Positions 43,340-53,158 of a DNA stretch of 64,000 nucleotides are shown here, one piece after another. The first letter of the stretch is position 1. Every line of letters starts with the position of its first letter. This stretch comes from Anditalea andensis (GTDB lineage Bacteria; Bacteroidota; Bacteroidia; Cytophagales; Cyclobacteriaceae): the NCBI RefSeq assembly GCF_000714815.1, contig NZ_JMIH01000022.1:186001-250000 (forward strand), written 5' to 3'. Made by a program: the position numbers and the translations under genes. A model generated the notes under the pieces. The model searched no databases and was not told the DNA's origin. It saw nothing but the letters and a program-made list of their open reading frames with translations.

Positions 43340-44698
43340 TTAGCGGATTTCATTTTCTACTTCATTATCACTGATATTAGGTGTCAAAGGATTGGACCTT
43401 CTGATAAGGCCATCTGGAAGTTCATTTTCTGTACTGGCCACCACTGTACATACTGTGGCGTCTCCGGTTACATTCACTATGGTCCTAAACATATCCAATA
43501 TACGGTCTGGAGCTATGATCAGCGCGATGCCTGCAGCTGGGACATTGATGGATTCTAATACGATGATCAGCATAATGATACCCGCTCCCGGTACACCTGC
43601 AGACCCTATGGAAGCTAGGGTAGCTGTAAGGACAATCATCAATTGCTGTGTGATGGTAAGGTCCATTCCCAATGCCTGGGCTATAAATACAGCTGCTACC
43701 CCCTGATAAAGGCTAGTGCCATCCATGTTTATGGTAGCGCCCAGAGGCAGTACAAAACTGCTGACTTCTTCTGATACACCTATTTCTTCCTCTACCTGCT
43801 TCATAGTCACGGGCAGAGTGGCAGAGCTCGAACTGGTAGTAAATGCCAATAACTGAGCCGGACGTATAGCCTTAAAAAAATCCACATAACTTACCTTAGT
43901 AAACATTTTAAGAATAGCTGGATATACCGCCAAAATTAAAAAAAACAGGCCACCGAGTACTACCAAACTGTATTTCAATAAAGCCATCAACAATGCTACT
44001 GCAGAATCCGGATTATCTCCGGCTATTTCTACGATAAGGGAAGCCATTAGTGCAAATACACCATAGGGTGCCAGCATCATGATATATCCCACTATTTGAA
44101 TGATGATATCATTCAGCCCATCAAAAAATGCTATGACAGGTGCACCTTTTGCTTTTGGGATCTGCAGTAAGGCAATTCCCACTATTATTGCAAAAAATAC
44201 CACCTGGAGCATGCTGGCATTATCTGTAGTGGCAAAGAAGATATTTTCAGGAACGATGTCTACCAGAGGCTGAAGAGGGCTCTGCTGTTGCAGTCTTTCC
44301 GCTTCACTCGCTTTGGAGCCTGCGGTATCGTCATAAAGCGCCATAAGGCTTTCTCTTGTTTCTACAGGTAGGGCCCTACCGGGTTTGAATATATTTACCA
44401 ATACCAAGCCTATCGTTACAGCCAATACCGTTGTACACATATAGGTTAGAATAGTTTTACCTCCTATACGGCTGAGTTTTGATATGTCACCCAGATTAGA
44501 TACACCTACGATCAATGAAGCCAATACCAGAGGTACAGCTATCATTTTCAGAGCATTTATGAAAATGGTTCCGATGGGTTTGATATAATCTATTGTAAAA
44601 CTGACCGGTATGGCCGTCTTGATGACTACTAATCCGAAGATCAAGCCTAAAACCAGCCCAATGATAATCTGAGTATGTAAGGGTATTCTTTTTAACAT
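43340..44698 (-). CDS. dicarboxylate/amino acid:cation symporter
   Basis: The 452-residue protein belongs to the GltP/DctA (SLC1) family. It has the serine-rich re-entrant loop TTSSSSATLPVTM and the NMDGT-type motif GATINMDGTSLYQG, both part of the substrate and cation site. It has about eight helices. Glutamate/aspartate or C4-dicarboxylates are the usual substrates; which one cannot be told. The charged tail EVENEIR is not unusual. Confidence 0.93.
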   Translation of the reverse strand: MLKRIPLHTQIIIGLVLGLIFGLVVIKTAIPVSFTIDYIKPIGTIFINALKMIAVPLVLASLIVGVSNLGDISKLSRIGGKTILTYMCTTVLAVTIGLVLVNIFKPGRALPVETRESLMALYDDTAGSKASEAERLQQQSPLQPLVDIVPENIFFATTDNASMLQVVFFAIIVGIALLQIPKAKGAPVIAFFDGLNDIIIQIVGYIMMLAPYGVFALMASLIVEIAGDNPDSAVALLMALLKYSLVVLGGLFFLILAVYPAILKMFTKVSYVDFFKAIRPAQLLAFTTSSSSATLPVTMKQVEEEIGVSEEVSSFVLPLGATINMDGTSLYQGVAAVFIAQALGMDLTITQQLMIVLTATLASIGSAGVPGAGIIMLIIVLESINVPAAGIALIIAPDRILDMFRTIVNVTGDATVCTVVASTENELPDGLIRRSNPLTPNISDNEVENEIR

Positions 44699-44731
44699 TT
44701 TATAAGGTATTATTCTAAAAAGGTAAAGGTT

Positions 44732-45808
44732 CTAGAGCTTACTCGATCTATTTAATAAAAGATAATCTGCCAATACCAGTGCTGCCATGGCTTCTACTAT
44801 CGGGACTGCCCGAGGTACCACACAGGGATCATGGCGACCTTTTCCAGATACGGTCACAGGATTCCCGCTTTCATCTATGGATTCCTGATCCTGCATGATG
44901 GTGGCTACTGGTTTGAAGGCTACGTTAAAGTAGATGTCCTCTCCATTTGAAATCCCTCCTTGAATACCTCCCGAATAGTTGGTCTTGGTCCTTACTTTAT
45001 CCCCTTCCAAATAGAAGGCATCATTATGCTGAGAACCTCTCATTTCTATGCCTTTAAATCCACTGCCATATTCAAAGCCTTTGACGGCATTGATGCTCAG
45101 CATGGCCTTGCCCAGTTCGGCGTGTAATCTGTCAAATACTGGCTCTCCGAGTCCTGCAGGTACACCCTTGGCTACACAGCTCACGATCCCCCCTATAGTG
45201 TCCCGGTCTTTACGGACCTGGTCGATATGGGCTATCATCCGCTCTGCCACCTCCTGATCGGGACATCTTATTATATTAGATTCTGTGAGGGATAAATCTA
45301 ATTCCTGATAAGATTTGGACAGCGACACTTCCCCCGCCTGGCTGACATAGGCCTGAATCGAGATATTATGGTGAAGAAGGAGAAGTTTGGCTATAGCACC
45401 AGCAGCCACCCTAGCAGCTGTTTCACGGGCACTACTTCTACCTCCTCCCCGGTAATCTCTGTTTCCGTATTTTTGGGCATAAGTATAGTCTGCATGAGAG
45501 GGACGGTAACTTTCCGCTATATGGGAATAGTCTTTGCTTTTCTGATCGGTATTTCTGATCAACATGGATATAGGCGTACCGGTAGATAAGCCATCAAAGA
45601 CACCTGAAAGAATCTCTACTTCGTCCTCTTCTTTTCTTTGAGTGGTGATTTTGGACTGGCCTGGCTTACGTCTACGGAGTTCATTCTGGATAAACGTTTC
45701 CTCTATGGGCAATCCAGCCGGACAGCCGTCTATAATTACCCCCAATGCCTTTCCATGTGATTCTCCGAAAGTACTTATTCTAAATATTCTACCAAATGAA
45801 TTACCCAT
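44732..45808 (-). CDS. aroC: chorismate synthase
   Basis: AroC forms chorismate from EPSP in an FMN-dependent step, the end of the shikimate pathway. The 358-residue protein has the expected length and all three signatures: [18 protein letters not shown] at the N-terminus, [18 protein letters not shown] in the middle, and [16 protein letters not shown] near the C-terminus. It follows batD by 3 bp and is probably cotranscribed with it. Confidence 0.97.
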   Translation of the reverse strand: MGNSFGRIFRISTFGESHGKALGVIIDGCPAGLPIEETFIQNELRRRKPGQSKITTQRKEEDEVEILSGVFDGLSTGTPISMLIRNTDQKSKDYSHIAESYRPSHADYTYAQKYGNRDYRGGGRSSARETAARVAAGAIAKLLLLHHNISIQAYVSQAGEVSLSKSYQELDLSLTESNIIRCPDQEVAERMIAHIDQVRKDRDTIGGIVSCVAKGVPAGLGEPVFDRLHAELGKAMLSINAVKGFEYGSGFKGIEMRGSQHNDAFYLEGDKVRTKTNYSGGIQGGISNGEDIYFNVAFKPVATIMQDQESIDESGNPVTVSGKGRHDPCVVPRAVPIVEAMAALVLADYLLLNRSSKL

Positions 45809-45811
45809 TAC

Positions 45812-47245
45812 CTATCTTTTCCTAGCGATCAGTACAGCCAGTAAAATTACAGCTGCGATGAGAAGTATATTTATAAAGGTGGAAAAATAATACTTATATC
45901 GCTGGTTTGAAAGTTTATTGTCCTCTACTTCTATTAAGTCGTATATTCCGCCTAGTCTAGTAGAAGATATTGCTTGGTTTACTCTGCTTTCTCCGGAAAT
46001 AGCCAAAGTGGCACCTGGTCTTAAGGTATCGTATTTTTCCATGACCGGGTTAAAATAGATCCATTCGAGATGGTTGTTCATATGAATTTCCCCGGGCTCA
46101 TGCAGTGTCATAAAATAACTGAAATCTTTAGAGCCTGTGATTTTGCCCCTACCTCTGTTGATCTGCTGTTTTACATTTGGGTCATAAGCATTCAGTTTTT
46201 GGAAATCTGATTTTCTCGGTGCCTGTATGGCATTAATATTTCCTTCTCCGGTAATACCGAAAGTATAAGTGATACCTTCACCTGTTTCCGCATCTTTTCG
46301 GACAAAACTTTCATTTAATCTATATACACCCACATTTACTTCATTTCTTAATGGGTGGGGCGGTAAAGGTTTTACCTGTATTCTCTTACCTGTGGTATAG
46401 AAAGTCTTAAAATCTTCCTGTCTATTGCTGCCAAAGAAAGTAGGGTTTTTGGCCACTCTGAACTTGATCATCTCCCATCCTACCTGGGGGAGGTCAATAT
46501 GTCCTTCTGCAAATGGGAAAAATGAAGCCTCATATACCTTAAATTTTGTCCAATATTTGCCATTGATTTCTATCCTTTCAGGCTGGATATTGGTGATATT
46601 GAAGTTTTCCTCCCATGCATTGGTTGGTTTGATCTTACGGATAATTTCTTCAAGTTGTCTTCCAGGCTCGTGAAAACTGAAGGGCGCCTGGTTTGATTCT
46701 GACATGTAAAAAGCAAGAGAAACATTAAATCCTTCACCCACATACACAGATTCTTTGTCCAAAGTCATGGCAAAGAAGGCATCATCTTCTATTTCCACAT
46801 ACTCAATTTCTTCGGTAGGGCCAAAAAAATCGTCAAAAGGATCTCCCACTCTGCGTTGCGGTGCCCTGCTGTCTCCTACGGTAATCCTTTTTCCTTGTGA
46901 TTTGGTTACCTGACCATTTACAGTCATTGAAAAATTTTCTAAAGTAAAGGTACCCTTTCGCGTAGGTTTATAGTATTGGATCACGCTGTTTGTACTTGTC
47001 ATTTGGCCATTTATGAGGTTCATGGAGGAAGACTGGGAGATACCTTGCTTTTGAAATCCAATTATTTCTGGAAATTGGTCATATGATTTTATTTTTTCGT
47101 CAGAAATTGTTATTTTTATACTGAATGTTTCATTTAACCCTATTTCATCTGGCCCCAATTCGATGCCTATTGCCTGACCTTTGGCATTTAAATTGATAAT
47201 GGAGAAAAAAGATACTAATAGGTAAAGAAATTTCGTTGTATTCAT
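45812..47245 (-). CDS. BatD family protein
   Basis: The 477-residue protein has a signal peptide (to about KGQA), a periplasmic part built of beta-sandwich repeats (the BatD/DUF7379-like region with FSIKITISDEKIKSYDQFP), and a C-terminal membrane helix (ILLIAAVILLAVLIARKR). BatD proteins normally belong to Bacteroides aerotolerance (Bat) operons with von Willebrand-type partners. Here no batA, B, C or E lies nearby; aroC follows 3 bp downstream instead. Function in stress tolerance is therefore only inferred from the family. Confidence 0.85.
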   Translation of the reverse strand: MNTTKFLYLLVSFFSIINLNAKGQAIGIELGPDEIGLNETFSIKITISDEKIKSYDQFPEIIGFQKQGISQSSSMNLINGQMTSTNSVIQYYKPTRKGTFTLENFSMTVNGQVTKSQGKRITVGDSRAPQRRVGDPFDDFFGPTEEIEYVEIEDDAFFAMTLDKESVYVGEGFNVSLAFYMSESNQAPFSFHEPGRQLEEIIRKIKPTNAWEENFNITNIQPERIEINGKYWTKFKVYEASFFPFAEGHIDLPQVGWEMIKFRVAKNPTFFGSNRQEDFKTFYTTGKRIQVKPLPPHPLRNEVNVGVYRLNESFVRKDAETGEGITYTFGITGEGNINAIQAPRKSDFQKLNAYDPNVKQQINRGRGKITGSKDFSYFMTLHEPGEIHMNNHLEWIYFNPVMEKYDTLRPGATLAISGESRVNQAISSTRLGGIYDLIEVEDNKLSNQRYKYYFSTFINILLIAAVILLAVLIARKR

Positions 47246-47361
47246 ATATTGGCTTTACTCTTATAAACTGCAAATTAAGAAGTATATTTTATTCCACGAA
47301 GGATAAGGGAAAGCTAGTATGAATTTTTAATATTATTTAATATAAACCAAATTAAGTAGCC

Positions 47362-47553
47362 ATGATAGAATACGTTAAGACCATTTTATTGAAGGTGAGT
47401 TTTGACAAAAAGCTTTTCGAAAAAGAGCTGAGAAAAGGCATAAGTTTATTGGTTCCTGGTGAAGTTCAGGAGTTTAAAGATTGGTGTTATACCCACTTCT
47501 CCAAAATTTACGAACCGGTTCTCAACAAATACTTTACAAAGCTGTCTGTTTAA
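47362..47553 (+). CDS. 63-residue conserved-looking small protein
   Basis: The product MIEYVKTILLKVSFDKKLFE... is soluble, charged and predicted helical, with aromatic residues in the C-terminal half (FKDWCYTHFSKIYEPVLNKYF). It has its own strong terminator 12 bp after the stop and an independent position between two minus-strand genes, so it is a real gene. No family or function is recognised with certainty. Confidence 0.75.
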   Translation: MIEYVKTILLKVSFDKKLFEKELRKGISLLVPGEVQEFKDWCYTHFSKIYEPVLNKYFTKLSV

Positions 47554-47564
47554 ATAACTCTTAG

Positions 47565-47590
47565 AGCCTCCCCAAAAGGGAGGCTTTTAT
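47565..47590 (+). terminator. rho-independent terminator after the 63-residue gene
   Basis: AGCCTCCC at 47565-47572 and GGGAGGCT at 47578-47585 form a perfect 8-bp stem followed by T4A. Confidence 0.85.
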
Positions 47591-47695
47591 TTAAATCTAC
47601 CTTATGATGTTATTATGGAGCATACCGAAGCATAAAAGTTTATTTTTTTTTGGATCATACACTCCCCTTTAATTTTTTTCCAGGTATAAAAGTAG

Positions 47696-48628
47696 TCATG
47701 GTTTTAAAAAATCAATATTTCTTTTCAGCCCCTGTAACTTTGTCCTTTTTACGGCCGATTTTTGAAATATTTTTCCGAAAGTTTCAGCAGTTATTTCTTC
47801 CCAATCCTTTACTGTCATATTCTTTAAATCCGGATGGGGCAAAAATTTGGGTTCACGATTTGGTTTCGCGAATCTGTTCCAAGGGCAGACATCTTGGCAG
47901 ATATCACAGCCAAACATCCAGTTTTCAAATTTACCTTTGGCTGATAATGGTAACTCTTCTTTTAATTCTATGGTAAAATAGGAGATGCATTTCGATCCGT
48001 CTACTACTCCCGCCTCTGTGATGGCATCAGTAGGGCAGGCATCCACACACCTAGTACAGCTGCCACAGTAATCTTTGGTGCTTGGGATGTCCGGTGTGAC
48101 TTCCAGATCAATGATAAGTTCTGCCAGAAAGAAAAATGATCCCATGCTCCGGTTCAGTAATAAGCTGTTTTTGCCCAGCCATCCTATGCCGCTGCGCTGG
48201 GCCCACTGTCGCTCCATCACGGGAGCAGAATCTACAAATGCCCGACCACCTATCTCTCCGATCTCTTTCTGGAGTACGCTGAGCATAGCATTCAATTTTT
48301 CCTTTATTACAAAATGGTAATCTCTGCCATAGGCATATTTGGCCAGCTTGAGGTCTTCAGGACCAGAAGGCAGCTTTTCTATAGGGTAATAATTATATAT
48401 GAGGCTGACTACCGTTTTTGCTCCATCTACCAGCAAAGTAGGATCCAGCCTCTTATCAAAGTGATTAGCCATATAAGCCATCTGACCATGATAGTTTTTA
48501 TTTAGCCAATTTTCCAATAATGGAGCTTCCTTTTCCAAAAATTTAGCTTTTGCTATACCACAAAATTCAAATCCCAGCCCTTTGGATATAGATTTGATAA
48601 TGGAGGCATATTTATCTGGCAGACTCAT
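47696..48628 (-). CDS. queG: epoxyqueuosine reductase
   Basis: QueG reduces epoxyqueuosine to queuosine in tRNA with cobalamin and two 4Fe-4S clusters. The 310-residue protein has the ferredoxin-type motifs [16 protein letters not shown] and [11 protein letters not shown], which supply the eight cluster cysteines. The N-terminal half is the cobalamin-binding nitroreductase-like part. It lies 69 bp downstream of ruvB on the same strand. Confidence 0.95.
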   Translation of the reverse strand: MSLPDKYASIIKSISKGLGFEFCGIAKAKFLEKEAPLLENWLNKNYHGQMAYMANHFDKRLDPTLLVDGAKTVVSLIYNYYPIEKLPSGPEDLKLAKYAYGRDYHFVIKEKLNAMLSVLQKEIGEIGGRAFVDSAPVMERQWAQRSGIGWLGKNSLLLNRSMGSFFFLAELIIDLEVTPDIPSTKDYCGSCTRCVDACPTDAITEAGVVDGSKCISYFTIELKEELPLSAKGKFENWMFGCDICQDVCPWNRFAKPNREPKFLPHPDLKNMTVKDWEEITAETFGKIFQKSAVKRTKLQGLKRNIDFLKP

Positions 48629-48697
48629 TTTGGGAATGGCGGTTATATCTTATTTCATTTTTTTTGAGCAGAAAATAGGTACAGAATGTTCCTGGTA

Positions 48698-49738
48698 TCA
48701 CACATTATCAAAGAGCGATCCGCTTCCTGCACCAAAATTTGGTTTTATGTTCAGGTGTTTAAAGGCCATTTCAGTAGCCATTCTTCCGCGGCTGGTTCTT
48801 TTCAAGTAGCCTTCCTGTATAAGAAAAGGCTCATATACCTCCTCTATGGTTTCTGCTTCTTCTCCGCACGCAGTGGCAATGGTGCTTAAACCCACAGGAC
48901 CTCCCTTAAATTTATCTATGATGGTCATCAAAATCCTATTATCCATTTCATCTAGCCCGTTTTCATCCACATCCAATGCATTAAGTGCGATTTTGGAAAT
49001 GTCAAGGGTGATTTTTCCCGTACCCTTAATTTCCGCAAAATCACGTGTTCTTCTGAGCAGGTTATTGGCTATACGTGGTGTTCCTCTGCTTCTTCTGGCT
49101 ATTTCGTAGGCAGCCACCTCATCTATGGGGGTGGCCAAAATACTGGCAGATCTGATGACTATAGTGGTCAGCAGTTTGGCATCATAATATTCCAATCTGG
49201 CATTTATCCCAAACCTGGCCCGCAAGGGGGATGTAAGTAGTCCTGACCGTGTAGTAGCTCCGATGAGGGTAAATGGATTTAATGAAATCTGAACCGACCT
49301 GGCATTGGGACCAGAATCCAGCATGATGTCTATCCTGAAATCTTCCATGGCTGAATACAGATATTCTTCCACCACAGGGTTAAGTCTATGAATTTCGTCT
49401 ATAAAAAGCACGTCACCATCTTCCAGGTTAGTCAGCAGTCCCGCCAGATCTGATGGTTTGTCCAATACTGGGCCTGAAGTGATTTTTATATTTGATTCCA
49501 GTTCGTTTGCTATAATATTGCTAAGGGTCGTTTTGCCCAAGCCCGGAGGGCCATGTAACAAAACATGGTCAAGAGATTCTCCCCGTTTTTTAGCTGCAGA
49601 TACAAAGATTTTAAGGTTTTCAAGGATTTTATATTGGCCTGTAAAGTCATCAAAACTAAGCGGTCGTAATGCTTTCTCTACCTCTCTATCTGAAGAACTA
49701 AGGCTCTCACCATCTCCACTTAAGTAGTCTTCTCTCAT
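48698..49738 (-). CDS. ruvB: Holliday junction branch migration helicase RuvB
   Basis: RuvB is the AAA+ motor that with RuvA drives branch migration of Holliday junctions. The 346-residue protein shows Walker [11 protein letters not shown], Walker B FIDEIH, sensor 1 GATTR and a winged-helix C-terminus ([17 protein letters not shown]). Length is normal. ruvA and ruvC are not in the window. queG follows downstream. Confidence 0.97.
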   Translation of the reverse strand: MREDYLSGDGESLSSSDREVEKALRPLSFDDFTGQYKILENLKIFVSAAKKRGESLDHVLLHGPPGLGKTTLSNIIANELESNIKITSGPVLDKPSDLAGLLTNLEDGDVLFIDEIHRLNPVVEEYLYSAMEDFRIDIMLDSGPNARSVQISLNPFTLIGATTRSGLLTSPLRARFGINARLEYYDAKLLTTIVIRSASILATPIDEVAAYEIARRSRGTPRIANNLLRRTRDFAEIKGTGKITLDISKIALNALDVDENGLDEMDNRILMTIIDKFKGGPVGLSTIATACGEEAETIEEVYEPFLIQEGYLKRTSRGRMATEMAFKHLNIKPNFGAGSGSLFDNV

Positions 49739-49802
49739 TTTTACTTATTTTTAAATCCTTATCCATAGCAGATTCAGGTACCCATGCATATGGACTGGAT
49801 TA

Positions 49803-49810
49803 CAAATATA
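49803..49810 (-). promoter_or_regulatory. -7 promoter box of ruvB
   Basis: The minus strand reads TATATTTG, fitting TAnnTTTG, 65 bp upstream of the ruvB ATG. Confidence 0.4.
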
Positions 49811-49910
49811 AAGAAAAGGACAGTGGTTTATTGCATTGGTTGGTAAAGGAACTTATCAGGTATCAGCTGCTTTCTATCTTACAATGATCGTCTTTATTAA
49901 AAATATAAAT

Positions 49911-49918
49911 TAACTTTG
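49911..49918 (+). promoter_or_regulatory. -7 promoter box of apbE
   Basis: TAACTTTG fits TAnnTTTG and ends 13 bp before the apbE ATG at 49932, giving a short leader. Confidence 0.5.
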
Positions 49919-49931
49919 TGAAAATTTTAAA

Positions 49932-50996
49932 ATGAGCATGGGAGAAAATGCGAGAAAGAATATTATCTATTCTATCATCTTATTATTAATAGTATTTATT
50001 GTTTTCCTATACAGACAGAATCAACAGGATCCAAACCTTCCTGCAGATGAGGTAGCTAGTAACAAAATAGTCATCACTGGGCAGACTATGGGGACTTCCT
50101 ATAGGGTAGTGTATCTGGATGATCAGCGTAGAGCGTTTAAGCAGGGCATAGATTCTGTCCTAGTGGATTTTAATCAGTCGTTATCCACTTATGTACCAGA
50201 TTCTGAAATAAGTAGGTTTAACAGCAGGGATACTTTGCAGATAGAGACTAATTACTTTATTTCAGTTTTGCAAGGGAGTAAGCAGGTATTTGAGGAGACC
50301 GGGGGTGCATTTGACCCTACCATAGGTCCACTTACCAATATATGGGGATTTGGCCCAGAAGGCGCACAGTTAAAAGACAGTGTGGAGATCAGAGAAATAC
50401 TTCGGACAGTCGATTATAACCTGGTTTCTTTTGATCAGGACATTGCTTTCAAATTGCGTCCAGGAGTACAGCTGGATTTCAGTGCTATAGCGAAAGGATA
50501 TGGGGTAGATGTGGTGGTGGACTATTTGGAAAGCCAGGGAATAAAGAATATGCTGGTAGAGATAGGTGGGGAACTGGTAGGCAGAGGAGTAAATGAACAT
50601 GGAGAACTCTGGAAAATAGGGATCAACAGACCAGATGAAGAAGGAGCAGCTGATGAAATCTTTAGCATTATCGCATTACAGGACCAAGGGTTGGCCACTT
50701 CTGGTAATTACAGAAACTTTTATGTAAGAGATGGAGTGAAATATTCTCATACCATAAGCCCATTTACAGGTTATCCGGTCAGGCATGGGCTTTTAAGTGC
50801 TACAGTACTGGCAAAGAACTGTATGATGGCAGATGCTTATGCTACAGCGTTTATGGTGATGGGCACGGAGGCATCCATTGCGCTGCAGCAGGAACTGGGT
50901 AATATAGAGATATTCTTAATATTCAATGATGAAGAAGGAAATATCAATACGTATATAAGTGAAGGCCTTAAACCATTTATCTCTACATTAAATTAA
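49932..50996 (+). CDS. apbE: FAD:protein FMN transferase
   Basis: ApbE attaches FMN covalently to extracytoplasmic flavoproteins such as NqrB/C and RnfG/D. The 354-residue protein has an N-terminal membrane anchor (residues 10-26). It carries the family motifs GQTMGTSYRV, LDFSAIAKGYGVDVV, EIGGELVGRG, and HTISPFTGYPV near the C-terminus. The methyltransferase gene starts in the last base of its stop codon, so the two are coupled. No target flavoprotein is encoded nearby. Confidence 0.93.
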   Translation: MSMGENARKNIIYSIILLLIVFIVFLYRQNQQDPNLPADEVASNKIVITGQTMGTSYRVVYLDDQRRAFKQGIDSVLVDFNQSLSTYVPDSEISRFNSRDTLQIETNYFISVLQGSKQVFEETGGAFDPTIGPLTNIWGFGPEGAQLKDSVEIREILRTVDYNLVSFDQDIAFKLRPGVQLDFSAIAKGYGVDVVVDYLESQGIKNMLVEIGGELVGRGVNEHGELWKIGINRPDEEGAADEIFSIIALQDQGLATSGNYRNFYVRDGVKYSHTISPFTGYPVRHGLLSATVLAKNCMMADAYATAFMVMGTEASIALQQELGNIEIFLIFNDEEGNINTYISEGLKPFISTLN

Positions 50997-51757
50997 TGGA
51001 AGAATTAAAAGAGGTAAAAGAAGGATGGTTTAGCACATGGTTTGACTCTCCATATTATCACCAGCTATATAAGAACAGGGATGCACAGGAGGCTAGAGAT
51101 TTTATAGATAACTTAGACCGCTATTTCCAGTGGAAGCCTGAAGATGCTATTCTGGATCTGGGCTGTGGAAAAGGGAGGCACAGCATCTATCTAAATCAAA
51201 AAGGAGCCAAGGTGACGGGTATAGATCTTTCAATCCAAAATATAACTTTTGCCAATAGATTTAATAATGATAGATTGACTTTCTCTGTCCATGATATGAG
51301 AGAGGTTTTTAATAAAAACGCCTTTACACATGTGGTAAATCTTTTTACCAGTTTTGGCTATTTTACATCAGAAGAGGAAAATCTCTCGGTGTTTAATTCA
51401 GTCTATGAGAACCTCGTCCCAGGAGGATATTTTCTGATCGATTATCTAAACCCCCATAAAGTCATCAGAGAATTAATAGTAAAAGAAGTAAAAGAAATAG
51501 AAGGTATAAATTTTAATATTGGGAGGAGGATAGAAGAAGGCTATATCATTAAGGATATAGTATTTAAGGCTGGGGGACTGGCTCACTATTTTCAGGAAAG
51601 GGTTCAGATCCTCCAAGAGGAAGAGTTTAGGACTTACTTGCATCTCACAGGGTTTAGGGTAGAAGCAGTCTTTGGGGATTATAAACTAAACCCTTTTGAT
51701 GTGGATAACAGTGATCGAATGATTTTTATAGCTAAAAAAACCATGCATGTTGATTAA
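50996..51757 (+). CDS. class I SAM-dependent methyltransferase
   Basis: The 253-residue cytosolic protein has a Rossmann methyltransferase core: motif I ILDLGCGKGRHSIYLNQ near residues 55-71, the acidic GIDLS, and LVPGGYFLIDYLNP. Substrate cannot be named; small-molecule or ubiquinone-type methylases are similar in outline. It begins in the apbE stop (TAATG) and overlaps the ZIP transporter gene by 11 bp, so the three form one operon. Confidence 0.85.
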   Translation: MEELKEVKEGWFSTWFDSPYYHQLYKNRDAQEARDFIDNLDRYFQWKPEDAILDLGCGKGRHSIYLNQKGAKVTGIDLSIQNITFANRFNNDRLTFSVHDMREVFNKNAFTHVVNLFTSFGYFTSEEENLSVFNSVYENLVPGGYFLIDYLNPHKVIRELIVKEVKEIEGINFNIGRRIEEGYIIKDIVFKAGGLAHYFQERVQILQEEEFRTYLHLTGFRVEAVFGDYKLNPFDVDNSDRMIFIAKKTMHVD

Positions 51758-52481
51758 TTTTATTCTTTTATTTTTAGCAGCATTGGCTGCTGGCTTAGTA
51801 GCGCTGAATATTCCAAAATGGAATGAAAACAGCTTTAAGCTGGTGCTGGTATTTGCAGGCGCCTATCTTTTTTCCATTACTATTTTACATATTTTTCCTG
51901 AGCTGTTTGCCGATAGAGGGTCTGCTTATTATATGGGCCTTTATATCCTTTTAGGGTTCCTTCTACAGCAGATTTTGGAATTTATGTCTTCAGGTATTGA
52001 GCACGGCCATATCCACCAGCATCCGGGAGGAGAAAAGAATACTGTCTTGACATTGATGATAGGACTTTTTTTGCATGCTTTTTTGGAAGGGACCTTACTT
52101 TCAAAACAGCCAGAGCTTTCGGGGCATCACCATGGCAGCGAAACGCTTTTAATAGGGATCATTGTTCATAAAATACCGGAAGCATTTGCATTGACGGCGG
52201 TTTTGTTGACGAGAATGAAAAAGAAAATGGTGTTAGTATTATTGGTTATTTTTGCATTAGCCTCACCATTGGGCATGCTTTTTACAGGTGTGCTATATGA
52301 TATAGCGCTTATAGATCAACGGACGCTAAATATTTTATATGGACTTGTAGCAGGCGGTTTTATCCATATTTCCACTACCATTATTTTTGAGAGTAGTCCC
52401 CAGCACAGGTTTCAGCTCAAAAAACTCCTTATTATAATATTTGCGGCCTTGCTGGCCATTATTTCGGAATACATCATATAA
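51747..52481 (+). CDS. ZIP family metal transporter
   Basis: The 244-residue membrane protein has about eight helices and a histidine-rich loop (EHGHIHQHPGG). The metal-binding motifs are HAFLEG in helix 4 and HKIPEAF in helix 5. It likely imports zinc or another divalent cation, the exact metal unknown. It overlaps the methyltransferase gene by 11 bp. Confidence 0.9.
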   Translation: MLINFILLFLAALAAGLVALNIPKWNENSFKLVLVFAGAYLFSITILHIFPELFADRGSAYYMGLYILLGFLLQQILEFMSSGIEHGHIHQHPGGEKNTVLTLMIGLFLHAFLEGTLLSKQPELSGHHHGSETLLIGIIVHKIPEAFALTAVLLTRMKKKMVLVLLVIFALASPLGMLFTGVLYDIALIDQRTLNILYGLVAGGFIHISTTIIFESSPQHRFQLKKLLIIIFAALLAIISEYII

Positions 52482-52582
52482 TTCAACCATTATAATCCTA
52501 TAAGAAGATATAGGTTCCAGGCTGCAATAAATCGGGGGGGTGATAAATGAATCAGAACATATTGGCCCAAAATTATCCTGAA

Positions 52583-53158
52583 CTAATTTTTGAGATAATT
52601 CTTGATTTCTCTTTGCAAGCGGGGATGACTGGGGTGAATGGCCTGATTGTTTAGGATTGTTCCGTCTTTTGAAATGATCACATAGCGGGGAACAGCCGTG
52701 ACGATTCCTTTAAAGTTCTTTTCCTCATATTCTGTATAGACAAAAGGATAGATAGGATTTTGTTCATCTGTACCCATCCAATAACTGCCTTTCACCCAGT
52801 TTCTGTCTGAAATGTATTTTTGCCAAAACGACTGCTGCTCATCTATGGATATCTTTAGGAAGACAACTTCATCTTCTGCAAATCTTTTAGATAGAGCTTC
52901 AAAGTAGGGGGTCTGCTGAATGCATGGACCACACCAACTGGCCCAAAAGTCCACCACTATAAGCTTACCCTGAAAATCACCAAAGCTGTATTTCTCCCCA
53001 ATGTTATTTATAAAATAGCCTAACGGAACTGTTTTGCCATTTTCTACAGTGGTCATACTGGCTATTTTTTCTTCCAGATCTTTCGGGACCGACTGGCTTA
53101 AAGCTTGCTCTGAAATCATGCAACATATCAAAATGGCCAAAATAAATATGTTTTTCAT
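52583..53158 (-). CDS. TlpA family periplasmic thioredoxin
   Basis: The 191-residue protein has a signal peptide (to about ALSQS) and a thioredoxin fold with the redox motif WCGPC (C76 and C79) in VVDFWASWCGPC. TlpA/ResA-type proteins reduce disulfides in the periplasm, for example for cytochrome c maturation or outer-membrane proteins. The gene starts directly after the DUF4403 stop, so both are one operon. Its redox target is unknown. Confidence 0.93.
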   Translation of the reverse strand: MKNIFILAILICCMISEQALSQSVPKDLEEKIASMTTVENGKTVPLGYFINNIGEKYSFGDFQGKLIVVDFWASWCGPCIQQTPYFEALSKRFAEDEVVFLKISIDEQQSFWQKYISDRNWVKGSYWMGTDEQNPIYPFVYTEYEEKNFKGIVTAVPRYVIISKDGTILNNQAIHPSHPRLQREIKNYLKN

